This document shows, one piece after another, positions 1-10,490 of a stretch of DNA of 64,000 bases. The stretch lies in assembly GCF_029952525.1 (NCBI RefSeq), contig NZ_JASAOF010000020.1, forward strand, positions 1-64,000, written 5' to 3'. The translations under genes and the position numbers were made by a program. A model generated the notes under the pieces. It was not told the DNA's origin and did no database searches. It was given only the letters and a program-made list of their open reading frames with translations. Position 1 is the first letter of the stretch. Each line of letters begins with the position of its first letter. The stretch comes from Saccharopolyspora ipomoeae. GTDB lineage: Bacteria; Actinomycetota; Actinomycetes; Mycobacteriales; Pseudonocardiaceae.

Positions 1-152
1 GGCGAGAATTCGCCGAGCCACCACGTGCGCTCTTGGAATGACAGATGACCAGCAGTCACCACTAAGAACTCTCGGAATCGAACCGGAGTCGCACATTCCG
101 ACGCCGGGAGAGAAACGCGGTCGGTGTTCCGGTTGAGCTGGAATCTCAGGAG

Positions 153-224
153 TGGGCGCAGTTGGGTTCGAACCAACGACCCCTTGCTTGTAAGGCAAGT
201 GCTCTTCCGCTGAGCTATGCGCCC
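153..224 (-). tRNA. tRNA-Val (anticodon UAC)
   Basis: On the minus strand the acceptor arms GGGCGCA and TGCGCCC pair. The T arm carries GTTCGAA, and the anticodon stem CTTGC/GCAAG closes the loop CTTACAA, giving anticodon TAC for valine GUA codons. The gene is 72 nt with discriminator A. No CCA is encoded. Confidence 0.95.
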
Positions 225-324
225 CTGGGGTGATCGATCGGCGCTTGCCGGGCGAACACCCCGGTAAGGATACCGGGGTGTTGTGCCCGTGTTCGGGCCG
301 GTCGACCACCTGTTCCGGGAGGAC

Positions 325-789
325 TCAGGCGGTGAGTTCCGCCAGGGCCTTCTTCCAGACGTTCTGGTCGCGGGCCTCGCCGGGCTGGTTGACCTCGGCG
401 AAGCGGACCTTGCCCTCGGTGTCGATGAGGAAGGTACCGCGGTTGGCCATGCCGGCGGCGTCGTTGAACACGCCGTAGGCCTTGGCGGTCTCACCGTGCG
501 GCCAGAAGTCCGACAGCAGCGGGAAGGTGTAGCCCTGCTGCTCGGCCCACGCCTTGAGCGAGAACGGGGTGTCCACCGAGACGCCGATGACCTGAACCTG
601 GTCGTTCTCGAAGTCGCTCAGGTCATCGCGGACCTGGCAGAGCTCGCCCTGGCAGACGCCGCTGAACGCGAACGGGTAGAACACCAGCAGGACGTTCTTC
701 TTGCCCCGGAAATCGGCCAGCGAGACCTTTTCCTTGTTGTAGTCGGGCAGCGTGAAGTCCGGCGCCTGCGCACCGACCTCAACAGTCAT
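325..789 (-). CDS. ahpE: Peroxiredoxin, AhpE family
   Basis: This is a cytoplasmic thiol peroxidase of 154 aa that reduces peroxides and peroxynitrite. The thioredoxin fold shows the PxxxS/TxxC active-site pattern (PFAFSGVC), with peroxidatic Cys46. The start ATG lies behind GGAGGG. A second cysteine, Cys51, follows in CQGELC. The mycobacterial AhpE that I recall has a non-cysteine residue there and works as a 1-Cys enzyme, so this copy may form an intramolecular disulfide (inference). It is followed on the other side by the DUF3052 gene and aceE, the order known from Mycobacterium (Rv2238c, Rv2239c, aceE). Confidence 0.9.
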   Translation of the reverse strand: MTVEVGAQAPDFTLPDYNKEKVSLADFRGKKNVLLVFYPFAFSGVCQGELCQVRDDLSDFENDQVQVIGVSVDTPFSLKAWAEQQGYTFPLLSDFWPHGETAKAYGVFNDAAGMANRGTFLIDTEGKVRFAEVNQPGEARDQNVWKKALAELTA

Positions 790-913
790 GAGAGCACCCT
801 CCAGTTCGACATGACCTTGTCCCGGCCGAACCTACACGGCGCGAGGGAAGTGGGGCCACGAACGTGGGCACCGATGGCGACATCGGTGCCCACGGTTCCA
901 AGCACGAATCGAC

Positions 914-1348
914 TCAGCGACGGGCCTTGGCCCGGCGGTACGCCAGCCGGGTGCCCATCCAGCCTTCGCTGACGCTGGCGTTCGCGGTCTGCGCCAGGTT
1001 CGCCGTTGAGGCGGCCTCGGCGATGTCGGCCGGTTCGACGTATCCGTCGCGGCCGGTCTTGGGGGTCATCACCCAGATGACCCCGTCATCGGACAGGGGC
1101 GTCATCACATCGAGAAGCGTGTCCGTGAGGTCGCCATCGTCTTCGCGCCACCACAGCAACACGACATCGACCACTTCGTCGGCATCTTCATCGAGGAGAT
1201 CGCTCCCGCAACGCTCCTCGATCGAGGCCCGGACGTCGTCATCGACGTCCTCGTCCCAGCCGATTTCCTGGACAACCATCTCCGGCTCGATGTCGAGCCT
1301 CTCGGCGACGTCGGCTTCGCCTTTACCGGCGTCTCCCGCGGCGACCAC
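914..1348 (-). CDS. DUF3052 family protein
   Basis: This is a conserved actinobacterial protein of unknown function, 144 aa. It has a very acidic middle (DEDVDDDV, EDADEVVDVVLLWW) and a basic C-terminus ending RRAKARR. I chose the GTG at 1348 because GGAGGAG lies about 10 nt upstream; the open frame continues to 1570 but lacks a ribosome site and looks non-coding there. It lies between ahpE and aceE as its counterpart Rv2239c does in Mycobacterium. The function is not known. The divergent arrangement with aceE suggests only a shared promoter region, not a shared pathway. Confidence 0.85.
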   Translation of the reverse strand: MVAAGDAGKGEADVAERLDIEPEMVVQEIGWDEDVDDDVRASIEERCGSDLLDEDADEVVDVVLLWWREDDGDLTDTLLDVMTPLSDDGVIWVMTPKTGRDGYVEPADIAEAASTANLAQTANASVSEGWMGTRLAYRRAKARR

Positions 1349-1647
1349 GGTTTGCTCACTCCTCCAATGCACCGGTGCGGTGACCCCTGGCCCCGCACGT
1401 CTTCCAAACCTGGCCGATAGCGAACACTGCGGACCGCCACCGGCGCAACTGCTAGGCGCACGACACGCCGTAGCAACGCGTTGATGTCCGACTCTAGACC
1501 GGCTTCGCCCGCACCAACAGCCTGCGGTGCGTCGTCGTCGATTTCGGATGCGCCCATCGGGCCCGCACATGGGGGAACATGGGGGTGTCGGATGTCACGT
1601 CCGGCGCCACACCCTGCCACGAATCCCGACGTAGTCGAGGAGTTCCC
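1349..1647. other. Divergent intergenic region, DUF3052/aceE
   Basis: These 299 bases hold the promoters of both divergent genes. The only clear elements are the two ribosome sites at its ends. I found no inverted repeat or RNA structure strong enough to name. Confidence 0.4.
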
Positions 1648-4422
<2,775 letters not shown>

Positions 4423-4438
4423 CCCGAACGATCACCCG

Positions 4439-4484
4439 AAGGTCCCGGTCACCCCGTCCCCGCGGCGGAGGTCACCGGGGCCTT
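4439..4484 (+). terminator. Candidate terminator after aceE
   Basis: A 15-nt arm starting AAGGTCCCGG pairs at 13 of 15 positions with the arm ending GGGGCCTT. There is no U-run, so termination here is uncertain. Confidence 0.45.
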
Positions 4485-4512
4485 CGTCGTCCCGCGGGCA
4501 CCTGGGGTTTCG

Positions 4513-4552
4513 GATTTCAATGGAAGTCGGAGGGCCGATTTCCATTGAAATC
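4513..4552. repeat. 13-bp perfect inverted repeat made of two palindromes
   Basis: GATTTCAATGGAA at 4513-4525 is exactly inverted as TTCCATTGAAATC at 4540-4552, with a 14-nt spacer. Each arm plus its flank is itself a near-palindrome (GATTTC-N4-GAAATC), so the element reads as two head-to-head operator-like sites. It lies 112 bp upstream of the next gene and is AT-rich against a very GC-rich background. Confidence 0.75.
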
Positions 4553-4664
4553 GTGAACCACGTGGTCCGGGTGCGGTTCGGTGGTGTGCGGGGGACGTGC
4601 CCCGGGCTGTGAAACCGGTTTCGGGGTGGAGTTCGCGGGACGTCGGGTGTGGTGGGGTGGGGGT

Positions 4665-5720
4665 GTGCGTATCGCGTGTGTCGACGGGGACGGGATCGGG
4701 CCCGAGCTGATGGCCAGCGCTCGGGAGGTGCTGGCGGCTGCTGCGGCCCTGGACGAGCTGGACGTCGAGTTCGGGTTCGAGGCCGGTGGCGCCCGGACCT
4801 ACCTGGAAACCGGGGAGCCGCTGGTGGCCGGGGCTTTGGAGCGGTTCCGGGGTGAGTACGACGCCGTGTTGAAGGGGCCCGTCGGGTTGCCCGAGGTGCG
4901 CAAGCCCGATGGGACCGAGGCCGGGGTGCTCGGCGGGGTGCTGCGCAACGGGCTCGACACCTACGCCAACGTGCGACCGGTGCGGCTGCTGCCCGGGATC
5001 CGCGCGGACGTCGACCGGATCGACTACGTGATCGTGCGGGAGAACACCGAGGGCCTCTACCTCTCGCGCGGCAGCGGGGTGCGCAACGAGCGGGCCGCCA
5101 GCGACCAGCTACTCATGACCCGCGTCGGCGTCGAGCGGATCGTGCGGTTCGCCTTCGAGACCGCGCGGGCGCGTTCCGGCGCGCCGAAGGACGGCGTGAG
5201 CCGGGTGACCTGCGTGGACAAGAGCAACGTGCTGCGCAGCTTCGCGTTCTTCCGGGACATCTTCGACGAGATCGCCGCCGACCACCCCGACGTCGAGGCC
5301 GACCACCGCTACACCGACGCCGCCGCGCACGACCTGGTCGCCGACCCCGGCCACTTCGACGTGCTGGTCACCGAGAACTTCGTCGGCGACATGCTCAGCG
5401 ACCTCGGCGCGGCGACCGCGGGCGGACTCGGAACGTGCCCGTCGGGCAACATCGGCGACGACGCCGCCTACTTCGAACCCGTGCACGGCAGCGCCCCGTC
5501 GATCGCCGGGCAGGACAAGGCCAACCCGACGTCGCAGCTGCTCACCGCCGCGATGCTGCTCGACCACGTGGGCGCCACCGGCACCGCCCGCCGCATCACC
5601 GCCGCAGTCGAGTCCGCCTACGCCGACGGCGCCGTCCGCCTCAACCCCGATGGCACCCCCACCTGCGGCACCCGAGGAGTGACCGAAGCAGTCCTCACCC
5701 GTCTTCGACGTGGGTTTTGA
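4665..5720 (+). CDS. Isopropylmalate/isocitrate dehydrogenase family enzyme
   Basis: This is an NAD-type beta-decarboxylating dehydrogenase of 351 aa. It has GDGIGPE at the N-terminus, the catalytic Lys in VDKSNVL near residue 190, the metal and hinge segment ENFVGDMLSDLGA, and the nucleotide-binding end EPVHGSAPSIAG. The length fits LeuB (3-isopropylmalate dehydrogenase), but homoisocitrate and tartrate dehydrogenases share these motifs. There is no leuCD or leuA next to it, so I leave the symbol blank. Start GTG 4665 aligns with the conserved RIACVDGDGIGPE beginning; the open frame runs on to 4581. Confidence 0.85.
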   Translation: MRIACVDGDGIGPELMASAREVLAAAAALDELDVEFGFEAGGARTYLETGEPLVAGALERFRGEYDAVLKGPVGLPEVRKPDGTEAGVLGGVLRNGLDTYANVRPVRLLPGIRADVDRIDYVIVRENTEGLYLSRGSGVRNERAASDQLLMTRVGVERIVRFAFETARARSGAPKDGVSRVTCVDKSNVLRSFAFFRDIFDEIAADHPDVEADHRYTDAAAHDLVADPGHFDVLVTENFVGDMLSDLGAATAGGLGTCPSGNIGDDAAYFEPVHGSAPSIAGQDKANPTSQLLTAAMLLDHVGATGTARRITAAVESAYADGAVRLNPDGTPTCGTRGVTEAVLTRLRRGF

Positions 5721-5819
5721 CCGCAGAACGCACGTAGCCCCGGCGGCGTCGCACCCGAGCGGGTGGAGAGGCTACCGGGGCCTGCACCAGCACCACAGCA
5801 ACGAGGACGCCTGACCTGA

Positions 5820-6464
5820 TCACCCGCCTGCGACGGTGGTGAGGGTGCGTTGAGCTCGGGCTGCGCGGGTCCAGGTCCACCAGCCGTGGACGACCAGGGC
5901 GGCGAAGACGATGTAGATGGCGGCGCTGAAGTACAGGCCGGAGGCGAGCTGCAGCGGGACGCCGACGGCGTCGACCGCCAGCCAGACCAGCCAGAACTCC
6001 ACCAGACCGCGGCCCTGCGCCCAGAACGCGACGCCCGTGCCGATGAAGATCCACGCGTCCGGCCACGGCGCCCACGAGGCGTCCAAGGCGCTCAGCAGCA
6101 GCGCGAACGCCGAGGTGCCCGCCGCCAGGACCGCGACCAGGACCAGTCGCTCGACACCGGTGGCCTTGCGGATCGCGACGCCGTAAACCGGGTCGGTGCG
6201 GCGGTTCCACGCCCACCAGCCGTAGACCGAGATCAGCAGGATCACCACCTGCCGGACCGCGAGACCGCCGAGATGAGCCGAGGCGTAGACGGCGAACAGC
6301 AGCACGGTCGCGGCCACCTGCACCGGCCACGTCGCCACCCAGCGCCGCTGCGCCAGGAACACCACCGCGAGCGCGCACAGCTGGCCGACGAGTTCGGCCC
6401 AGGAGATCTTCTGGCCCAGCACGGTGATCCCGTTGCCGAGCAGCCATTCCGCCACCGCTTGCAC
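5820..6464 (-). CDS. ribM: PnuC-fold riboflavin transporter RibM
   Basis: This is a membrane transporter of 214 aa with about seven hydrophobic helices and the PnuC-family motif VYGWWAWNRR near residue 80. PnuC proteins move nicotinamide riboside. The RibM subgroup, known from Corynebacterium glutamicum and Streptomyces davawensis, moves riboflavin and is controlled by FMN riboswitches. The FMN riboswitch 100 nt upstream on the same strand is what decides for riboflavin here. Start GTG 6464 has GGGAGGAG 8 nt before it. The call is motif plus regulation; transport was not tested. Confidence 0.87.
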   Translation of the reverse strand: MQAVAEWLLGNGITVLGQKISWAELVGQLCALAVVFLAQRRWVATWPVQVAATVLLFAVYASAHLGGLAVRQVVILLISVYGWWAWNRRTDPVYGVAIRKATGVERLVLVAVLAAGTSAFALLLSALDASWAPWPDAWIFIGTGVAFWAQGRGLVEFWLVWLAVDAVGVPLQLASGLYFSAAIYIVFAALVVHGWWTWTRAARAQRTLTTVAGG

Positions 6465-6563
6465 GCCCGCTCCTCCCGCCGGGTGCGCCGGGGTGTGCGC
6501 GGGCGACCGCGAGAGCCGCGGAAAACGGCTCGACCAGCCCGGATTCGCGCGTCGCGGTGGCCC

Positions 6564-6690
6564 GTGCGCGCCTCTCATCCGGACTATGACCGTCGGTCCC
6601 GGAATTCCACCGGATCGGCCGGCACCCGCGGAGGTGCCGGTTCGCGGACTTTCACCGCCGGTTCGGAGTTCCACCGACCCCGGAGCGCAC
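6564..6690 (-). promoter_or_regulatory. FMN riboswitch (RFN element) upstream of ribM
   Basis: Reading the minus strand, GTGCGC at the 5' end pairs with GCGCAC at the 3' end to make P1. Between them are the invariant RFN blocks GGGGTCGGTGGAACTCCG, AACCGGCGGTGAAAGTCCGC and GTCATAGTCCGGATGAGAG, all hallmarks of the flavin mononucleotide aptamer. The roughly 100-nt stretch to the ribM start contains a GAGCCG/CGGCTC hairpin and a GC-rich segment that could hide the ribosome site, so control of translation is likely (inference). Confidence 0.95.
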
Positions 6691-6853
6691 GAGTTCGTAC
6701 TGCACTGCGCAACATCCTGCTCCGGTGGATCTGTTCCGCGGGCCCCACGTGGGTCGGATCACAACACGCCGACACCACCGATGGCCGATCGAACACGCGT
6801 ACCCCGATCGCCTAGACTTGATCGTCCGAAGCTGAACGAGGGGGGAACGCCGG

Positions 6854-7081
6854 ATGAACGACACCGACCGCGCCATCCTCGCCTTCGAACTGGAGCACTG
6901 GCAGTACCAGGGCAACAAGGAACGCGTGATCCAGGAGCGCTTCGGGTTCTCCCCGAACCGCTACTACCAGCGCCTGAACCGGCTGCTCGACGAGCCCGAG
7001 GCGTTAGCCCAGCAACCGGCTCTGGTGAAGCGACTGCTCAACCGCCGCGACGAGCGCGCCCAGAAGCGCCGCGCGGTCTAG
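6854..7081 (+). CDS. DUF3263 family protein
   Basis: This is a small basic protein of 75 aa with the DUF3263 pattern: a helical N-terminus (AILAFELEHWQ), then a helix-turn-helix-like segment FGFSPNRYYQRLNRLLD near residues 35-50, and a charged tail. The ATG has GAGGGGGG about 8 nt upstream. The family is common in actinobacteria and is probably DNA-binding, but no function is established. It is transcribed divergently from the ribM riboswitch. Confidence 0.85.
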   Translation: MNDTDRAILAFELEHWQYQGNKERVIQERFGFSPNRYYQRLNRLLDEPEALAQQPALVKRLLNRRDERAQKRRAV

Positions 7082-7128
7082 AACCGCTTCGGACTCACCT
7101 CGCTCGGCGGTGCGGGTAGCACCAGCCC

Positions 7129-8004
7129 CTAAGCCCCGGGCGCCGGCTGGCGCTGCTGCTGGATGCGGACGAGTTCGGCCAGCAGCGGCGCGGCCTGATC
7201 GGCGGGCATCGCCTCGAACGCCGCCTTGATCGCCTCCGGCCCCTGCAACCCGTTCTGCGGTGCGGACGGTGCCGCCTGCGGGTTCTGGTTGTCGGCGGCC
7301 ATGTCGTTGACCAGGTCGACGAGCATCGCGACGATCGTGCGCGGGCCGACCGCGGTCTGCCATCCCTGGATCTGCCCCTCCGGTCCGCGCGGGCCGAGCA
7401 GCTCGTGCTCCAGGCGCCGCAGCATCGCGTCCTGTTCCGGGGTCATCTCGTCCTCCTGGTCCTTGGTCACGAGGTCGGCGCGGAAGCGGTCCATGTCGAC
7501 GTGGCCCGGGTCGATCTTGCCGGTGACGCTGGTCTCCTTGTGCCCGCGCGCGGCTTCCAGCGGTCGGCCGAGATGGCGCAGCACCGCGACGGTCGCGGTC
7601 AGCGCCGCGCCGTGCTGCTCGGGGCTCGGCCCCTGCTCGACGCCCTGGTAGTCCCACTCGAAACCGACGTAGAGGGTGTTGCCGTCACCGGCCGGGTTCG
7701 GGCCGGAGGCCTTGGCCTTGCCCGCGTGGTTGGCGCGGCCCGCGGCGATCACGTGCACCACCCCGTCGAAGCCGATCACCGCGTGGCACAGCGGTCCGGC
7801 GAGGTCCTCGCGGCCGTCGATGCACATCTGCACCGTGGGCGCCGGGTTCTCGTACGAGGCGTAGGTCGCGGTGTGGTGTTCGAGCACTCCGATCGCTGCG
7901 GGCTGCTGCCCCGAGGCGGTGCGTTCCTTCCAGCCGGGCGTCTCCACGACGGCCAGTCCGGCCGCGCGCAGGACGTCGGCGAGCCACACGAGCGGTAGCG
8001 CCAC
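7129..8004 (-). CDS. N-acetylmuramoyl-L-alanine amidase domain protein, lysin-like
   Basis: This 291-aa protein has an amidase_2 (peptidoglycan-recognition) domain in residues 1-180. Zinc and catalytic residues appear in EHHTATY (about 42-48), GPLCHAVIG and GHKETSVTGKIDPGHVD near 155-170. The remaining 110 residues are helical and Pro/Gln-rich and look like a linker and tail. There is no signal peptide, which is typical of phage endolysins released by a holin. No phage genes flank it, so it may be a relic or a host gene; similar stand-alone lysin-like genes occur in actinobacteria. Start GTG 8004 has only a weak ribosome site. Confidence 0.8.
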   Translation of the reverse strand: MALPLVWLADVLRAAGLAVVETPGWKERTASGQQPAAIGVLEHHTATYASYENPAPTVQMCIDGREDLAGPLCHAVIGFDGVVHVIAAGRANHAGKAKASGPNPAGDGNTLYVGFEWDYQGVEQGPSPEQHGAALTATVAVLRHLGRPLEAARGHKETSVTGKIDPGHVDMDRFRADLVTKDQEDEMTPEQDAMLRRLEHELLGPRGPEGQIQGWQTAVGPRTIVAMLVDLVNDMAADNQNPQAAPSAPQNGLQGPEAIKAAFEAMPADQAAPLLAELVRIQQQRQPAPGA

Positions 8005-8080
8005 CGGTGATCACCCCCAAGCAGATCCCGAGATCCCATGATGTCCGGTTCCGGGGCGGCCCGGAACGGCCAGGAGAATG

Positions 8081-8115
8081 AAAAATCGGGACCCACCCGA
8101 TGGGTGAGCCCCGAT
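8081..8115 (-). terminator. Rho-independent terminator
   Basis: On the minus strand ATCGGGG...CCCGAT with an inner CACCC/GGGTG stem is followed by TTTTT. It sits directly after the TM-helix protein gene and separates it from the amidase gene. Confidence 0.85.
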
Positions 8116-8129
8116 CTTCCGGACTTGCG

Positions 8130-8867
8130 TCAGAGGGTGCCGCTGTGCCCCTGCTGCCCCTGACCGGTGCCGGCCTGCTGTCCCTGACCGGCCTGCTGGC
8201 CGCCCTGCGCGGAGAACTGCGACTCGGCGTTGGCCAGCCAGCGACCCCAGCGCTGCTGCATCGGCTGGATGAGGCCGCCGCCGACGCCGACGATGATCAC
8301 GCCCGCGGCGGAGGCCAGCACGGCGATGAGCACCGGGGTGGTCACGGTGACCGCGATCCCGATCTGGTTGAGCGCGGAGATGATGCCCAGCGCCAGGATG
8401 AATCCGAATGCGATCTTGCCCAGCAGCGGGCCGACCGGGCGGTTGCCCAGCGAGCTGCGGATCAGGTCGCCCACGGCGCGGCCGATGGCGGCGGCGACCA
8501 GCACCAGGACCACGGCGACGACGATGCGCGGCAGGAAGAGCACGACCTGGTCGATGAGGTCCTTGACCGCGTTCGGGCCGAACGCGCTCAACGCCAGCTG
8601 CAGGAAGATCAGCAGGATGAAGTAGTAGACCAGCTTGACCAGAATTTCGCCGACGTCGATTCCGGAACCGGACGTCATATCACCGAGTCCGGCCTTGGCG
8701 ATCAGCTTGTTGAATCCCAGCTTCTTGAACGCCATCTGCACGGCCTTGGAGACCGCCTTGGCGATCAGCCATCCGACCAGCAGAAGGATCAGGAAGACGA
8801 CCAGCTTCGGGACGAAGGTGGCCACGGCCGACCAAGCGGCGGCCAATCCTTGTTGGAGAGCTCCCAT
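8130..8867 (-). CDS. Conserved TM-helix (MscS-related) membrane protein
   Basis: This 245-aa protein has about five transmembrane helices. It contains the conserved TM-helix repeat seen in small mechanosensitive-channel relatives (VFLILLLVGWLIAKAVSKAV near 25-45, and again VAVVLVLVAAAIGRAVGDLI near 120), but no MscS beta domain. The last 30 residues are a soluble Gln/Gly-rich tail with QAGQGQQ repeats. Start ATG 8867 lies behind GAGGAG; the open frame to 8933 has no such site. An ion-conducting role is suggested by family only. Confidence 0.8.
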   Translation of the reverse strand: MGALQQGLAAAWSAVATFVPKLVVFLILLLVGWLIAKAVSKAVQMAFKKLGFNKLIAKAGLGDMTSGSGIDVGEILVKLVYYFILLIFLQLALSAFGPNAVKDLIDQVVLFLPRIVVAVVLVLVAAAIGRAVGDLIRSSLGNRPVGPLLGKIAFGFILALGIISALNQIGIAVTVTTPVLIAVLASAAGVIIVGVGGGLIQPMQQRWGRWLANAESQFSAQGGQQAGQGQQAGTGQGQQGHSGTL

Positions 8868-9106
8868 ATTTCTTGCTCCTCGAAAAACCAGAATCCGGGG
8901 CGAATTCGCGTCGGGGGAATGGTTCTCGATCACTCATCGGGCGGCAACTCCGACAGGCTTCACGTTTGGGCGTATTGAGTCGTCAATTCGAGTGAATGCT
9001 TCAATTCTCCGATAACGCTGCGAATACGAATGCGCCGTGCGTGAGCCGTCTCGCTTCCCCGCGCGCCCCACGACCGCGCTGATCTCGGGCGTGCGATTCT
9101 GTCCGC

Positions 9107-10321
9107 ATGAGTACCGAAGACGCTGGTGAGCGGGACACCGGTACGCAAGATCAAGTGTGCGCCGCGACGCTGCGGCGACTGGAGCGGGCCTCGGGCGGGC
9201 TCGCCGGGGCCAGCATCACCGCGATGGAGCAGCGACTCCCCTGGTTCCAACGGCTGCCCGCCGACCAGCGAGCGAGCGTGCAGCTGGTGACCCAGACCGG
9301 GGTCTCCAACTTCGTCGCCTGGATGCAGGACTCCAGCCAGTCCATCCGGCTGACCGCCGAGGCGTTCCGCAACGCGCCCCGCGACCTGTCCCGCTGGGTC
9401 AGCCTGCGGCAGACGCTGGAGCTGGTCCGCGTCGCCATCGACGTCTTCGAGCAGCAGCTCCCCGAGCTGGCCGAGAAGGAGCACGAGCGGTTCGTGCTGC
9501 TGGAGGCGATCCTGCGCTACACCCGCGAGATCGCCTTCGCGGCCGCCACCTCCTACGCCGCCGCGGCCGAGTCCCGCGGCGCGTGGGACGCCCGGCTGGA
9601 GGCGCTCGTCGTCGACGGCATCGTGCGCGGCGACGCCGAGGAGTCGCTGCTCTCGCGCGCCGCCGCGCTGGGCTGGGACCCCGCCTCGGAGGCCACCGTG
9701 CTGGTCGGCAACGCGCCCTCCGACGACCCGCCGACCGTCGTCTACCAGGTGCGCAGCAAGGCCGCCCGGATCGGCTGCCCGGTGCTGCTGGGCGTGCAGG
9801 GCTCGCGGCTGGTCGTCGTCTTCGGCGGCGCCGGCGACGAGCGCCACAACGACGAGATCGCCCTCGGCCTGACCGATGCCTTCGGCGAGGGCCCGGTGGT
9901 GGCCGGGCCGAGCATGCCGAGCCTGGCCGACGCGCACCGCTCCGCCGCCGACGCGATGTCGGCCCTGCGCTCGGTGGTGGCCTGGCCGACCGCGCCGCGC
10001 CCGGTGCCCTCCGCGGACCTGCTGCCGGAACGCGCGCTGGCCGGTGATCCGGAGGCCGAGCGGCAGCTGGTCGAGCGCATCGTGCTGCCGCTGGTCGACG
10101 CGGGCGGCGCGCTGATGGAGACCGTCGACACCTACCTGGAGGTCGGCGGCGTGCTGGAGAACTGCGCCCGCCAGCTCTACGTGCACCCCAACACCGTCCG
10201 CTACCGCCTCCGGCGCGTCGCCGAGCTGACCGGGCGCACGCCCTCCAACGCCCGCGACGCGCACGTGCTCCGGGTCGGGCTCGCCGTGGGCAGGCTGGCC
10301 AAGGCGCGCGGCCTGTGGTGA
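9107..10321 (+). CDS. fasR: PucR-type regulator FasR, activator of the fab operon
   Basis: This is a 404-aa transcription factor. The N-terminal two thirds is a GGDEF-like/CdaR-type sensor region, and the C-terminus carries the PucR HTH (LYVHPNTVRYRLRRVAELTG near 360-380). The gene directly precedes fabD-fabH-acpP-fabF in the same orientation. In Streptomyces coelicolor this position is held by FasR, which activates fabDHPF; Rv2242 is the mycobacterial counterpart. The identity rests on fold plus position. Confidence 0.88.
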   Translation: MSTEDAGERDTGTQDQVCAATLRRLERASGGLAGASITAMEQRLPWFQRLPADQRASVQLVTQTGVSNFVAWMQDSSQSIRLTAEAFRNAPRDLSRWVSLRQTLELVRVAIDVFEQQLPELAEKEHERFVLLEAILRYTREIAFAAATSYAAAAESRGAWDARLEALVVDGIVRGDAEESLLSRAAALGWDPASEATVLVGNAPSDDPPTVVYQVRSKAARIGCPVLLGVQGSRLVVVFGGAGDERHNDEIALGLTDAFGEGPVVAGPSMPSLADAHRSAADAMSALRSVVAWPTAPRPVPSADLLPERALAGDPEAERQLVERIVLPLVDAGGALMETVDTYLEVGGVLENCARQLYVHPNTVRYRLRRVAELTGRTPSNARDAHVLRVGLAVGRLAKARGLW

Positions 10322-10490
10322 CGGCCGTCTCTCCCCTCGCGGAGTCACCGACCGGACACGCCCGACAACAATTCCCCAGTTAAGAACCCCTGCTCAGGGC
10401 GGTGCTTGTAGACACTCCACAACATTGCGAGCCGGGTTTCGTCCCCGTCGGCATCACCCCGCCACCGCCACCAGGTGTTCAGTAGCAAGA
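10322..10490 (+). promoter_or_regulatory. fab operon promoter region, probable FasR target
   Basis: This 169-bp gap between fasR and fabD must hold the fab promoter if one exists separate from fasR. It is AT-richer than its surroundings and contains TTGT-N9-ACAA at 10406-10422. FasR is known in Streptomyces to bind this interval, but I cannot assign its site here. Confidence 0.5.
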
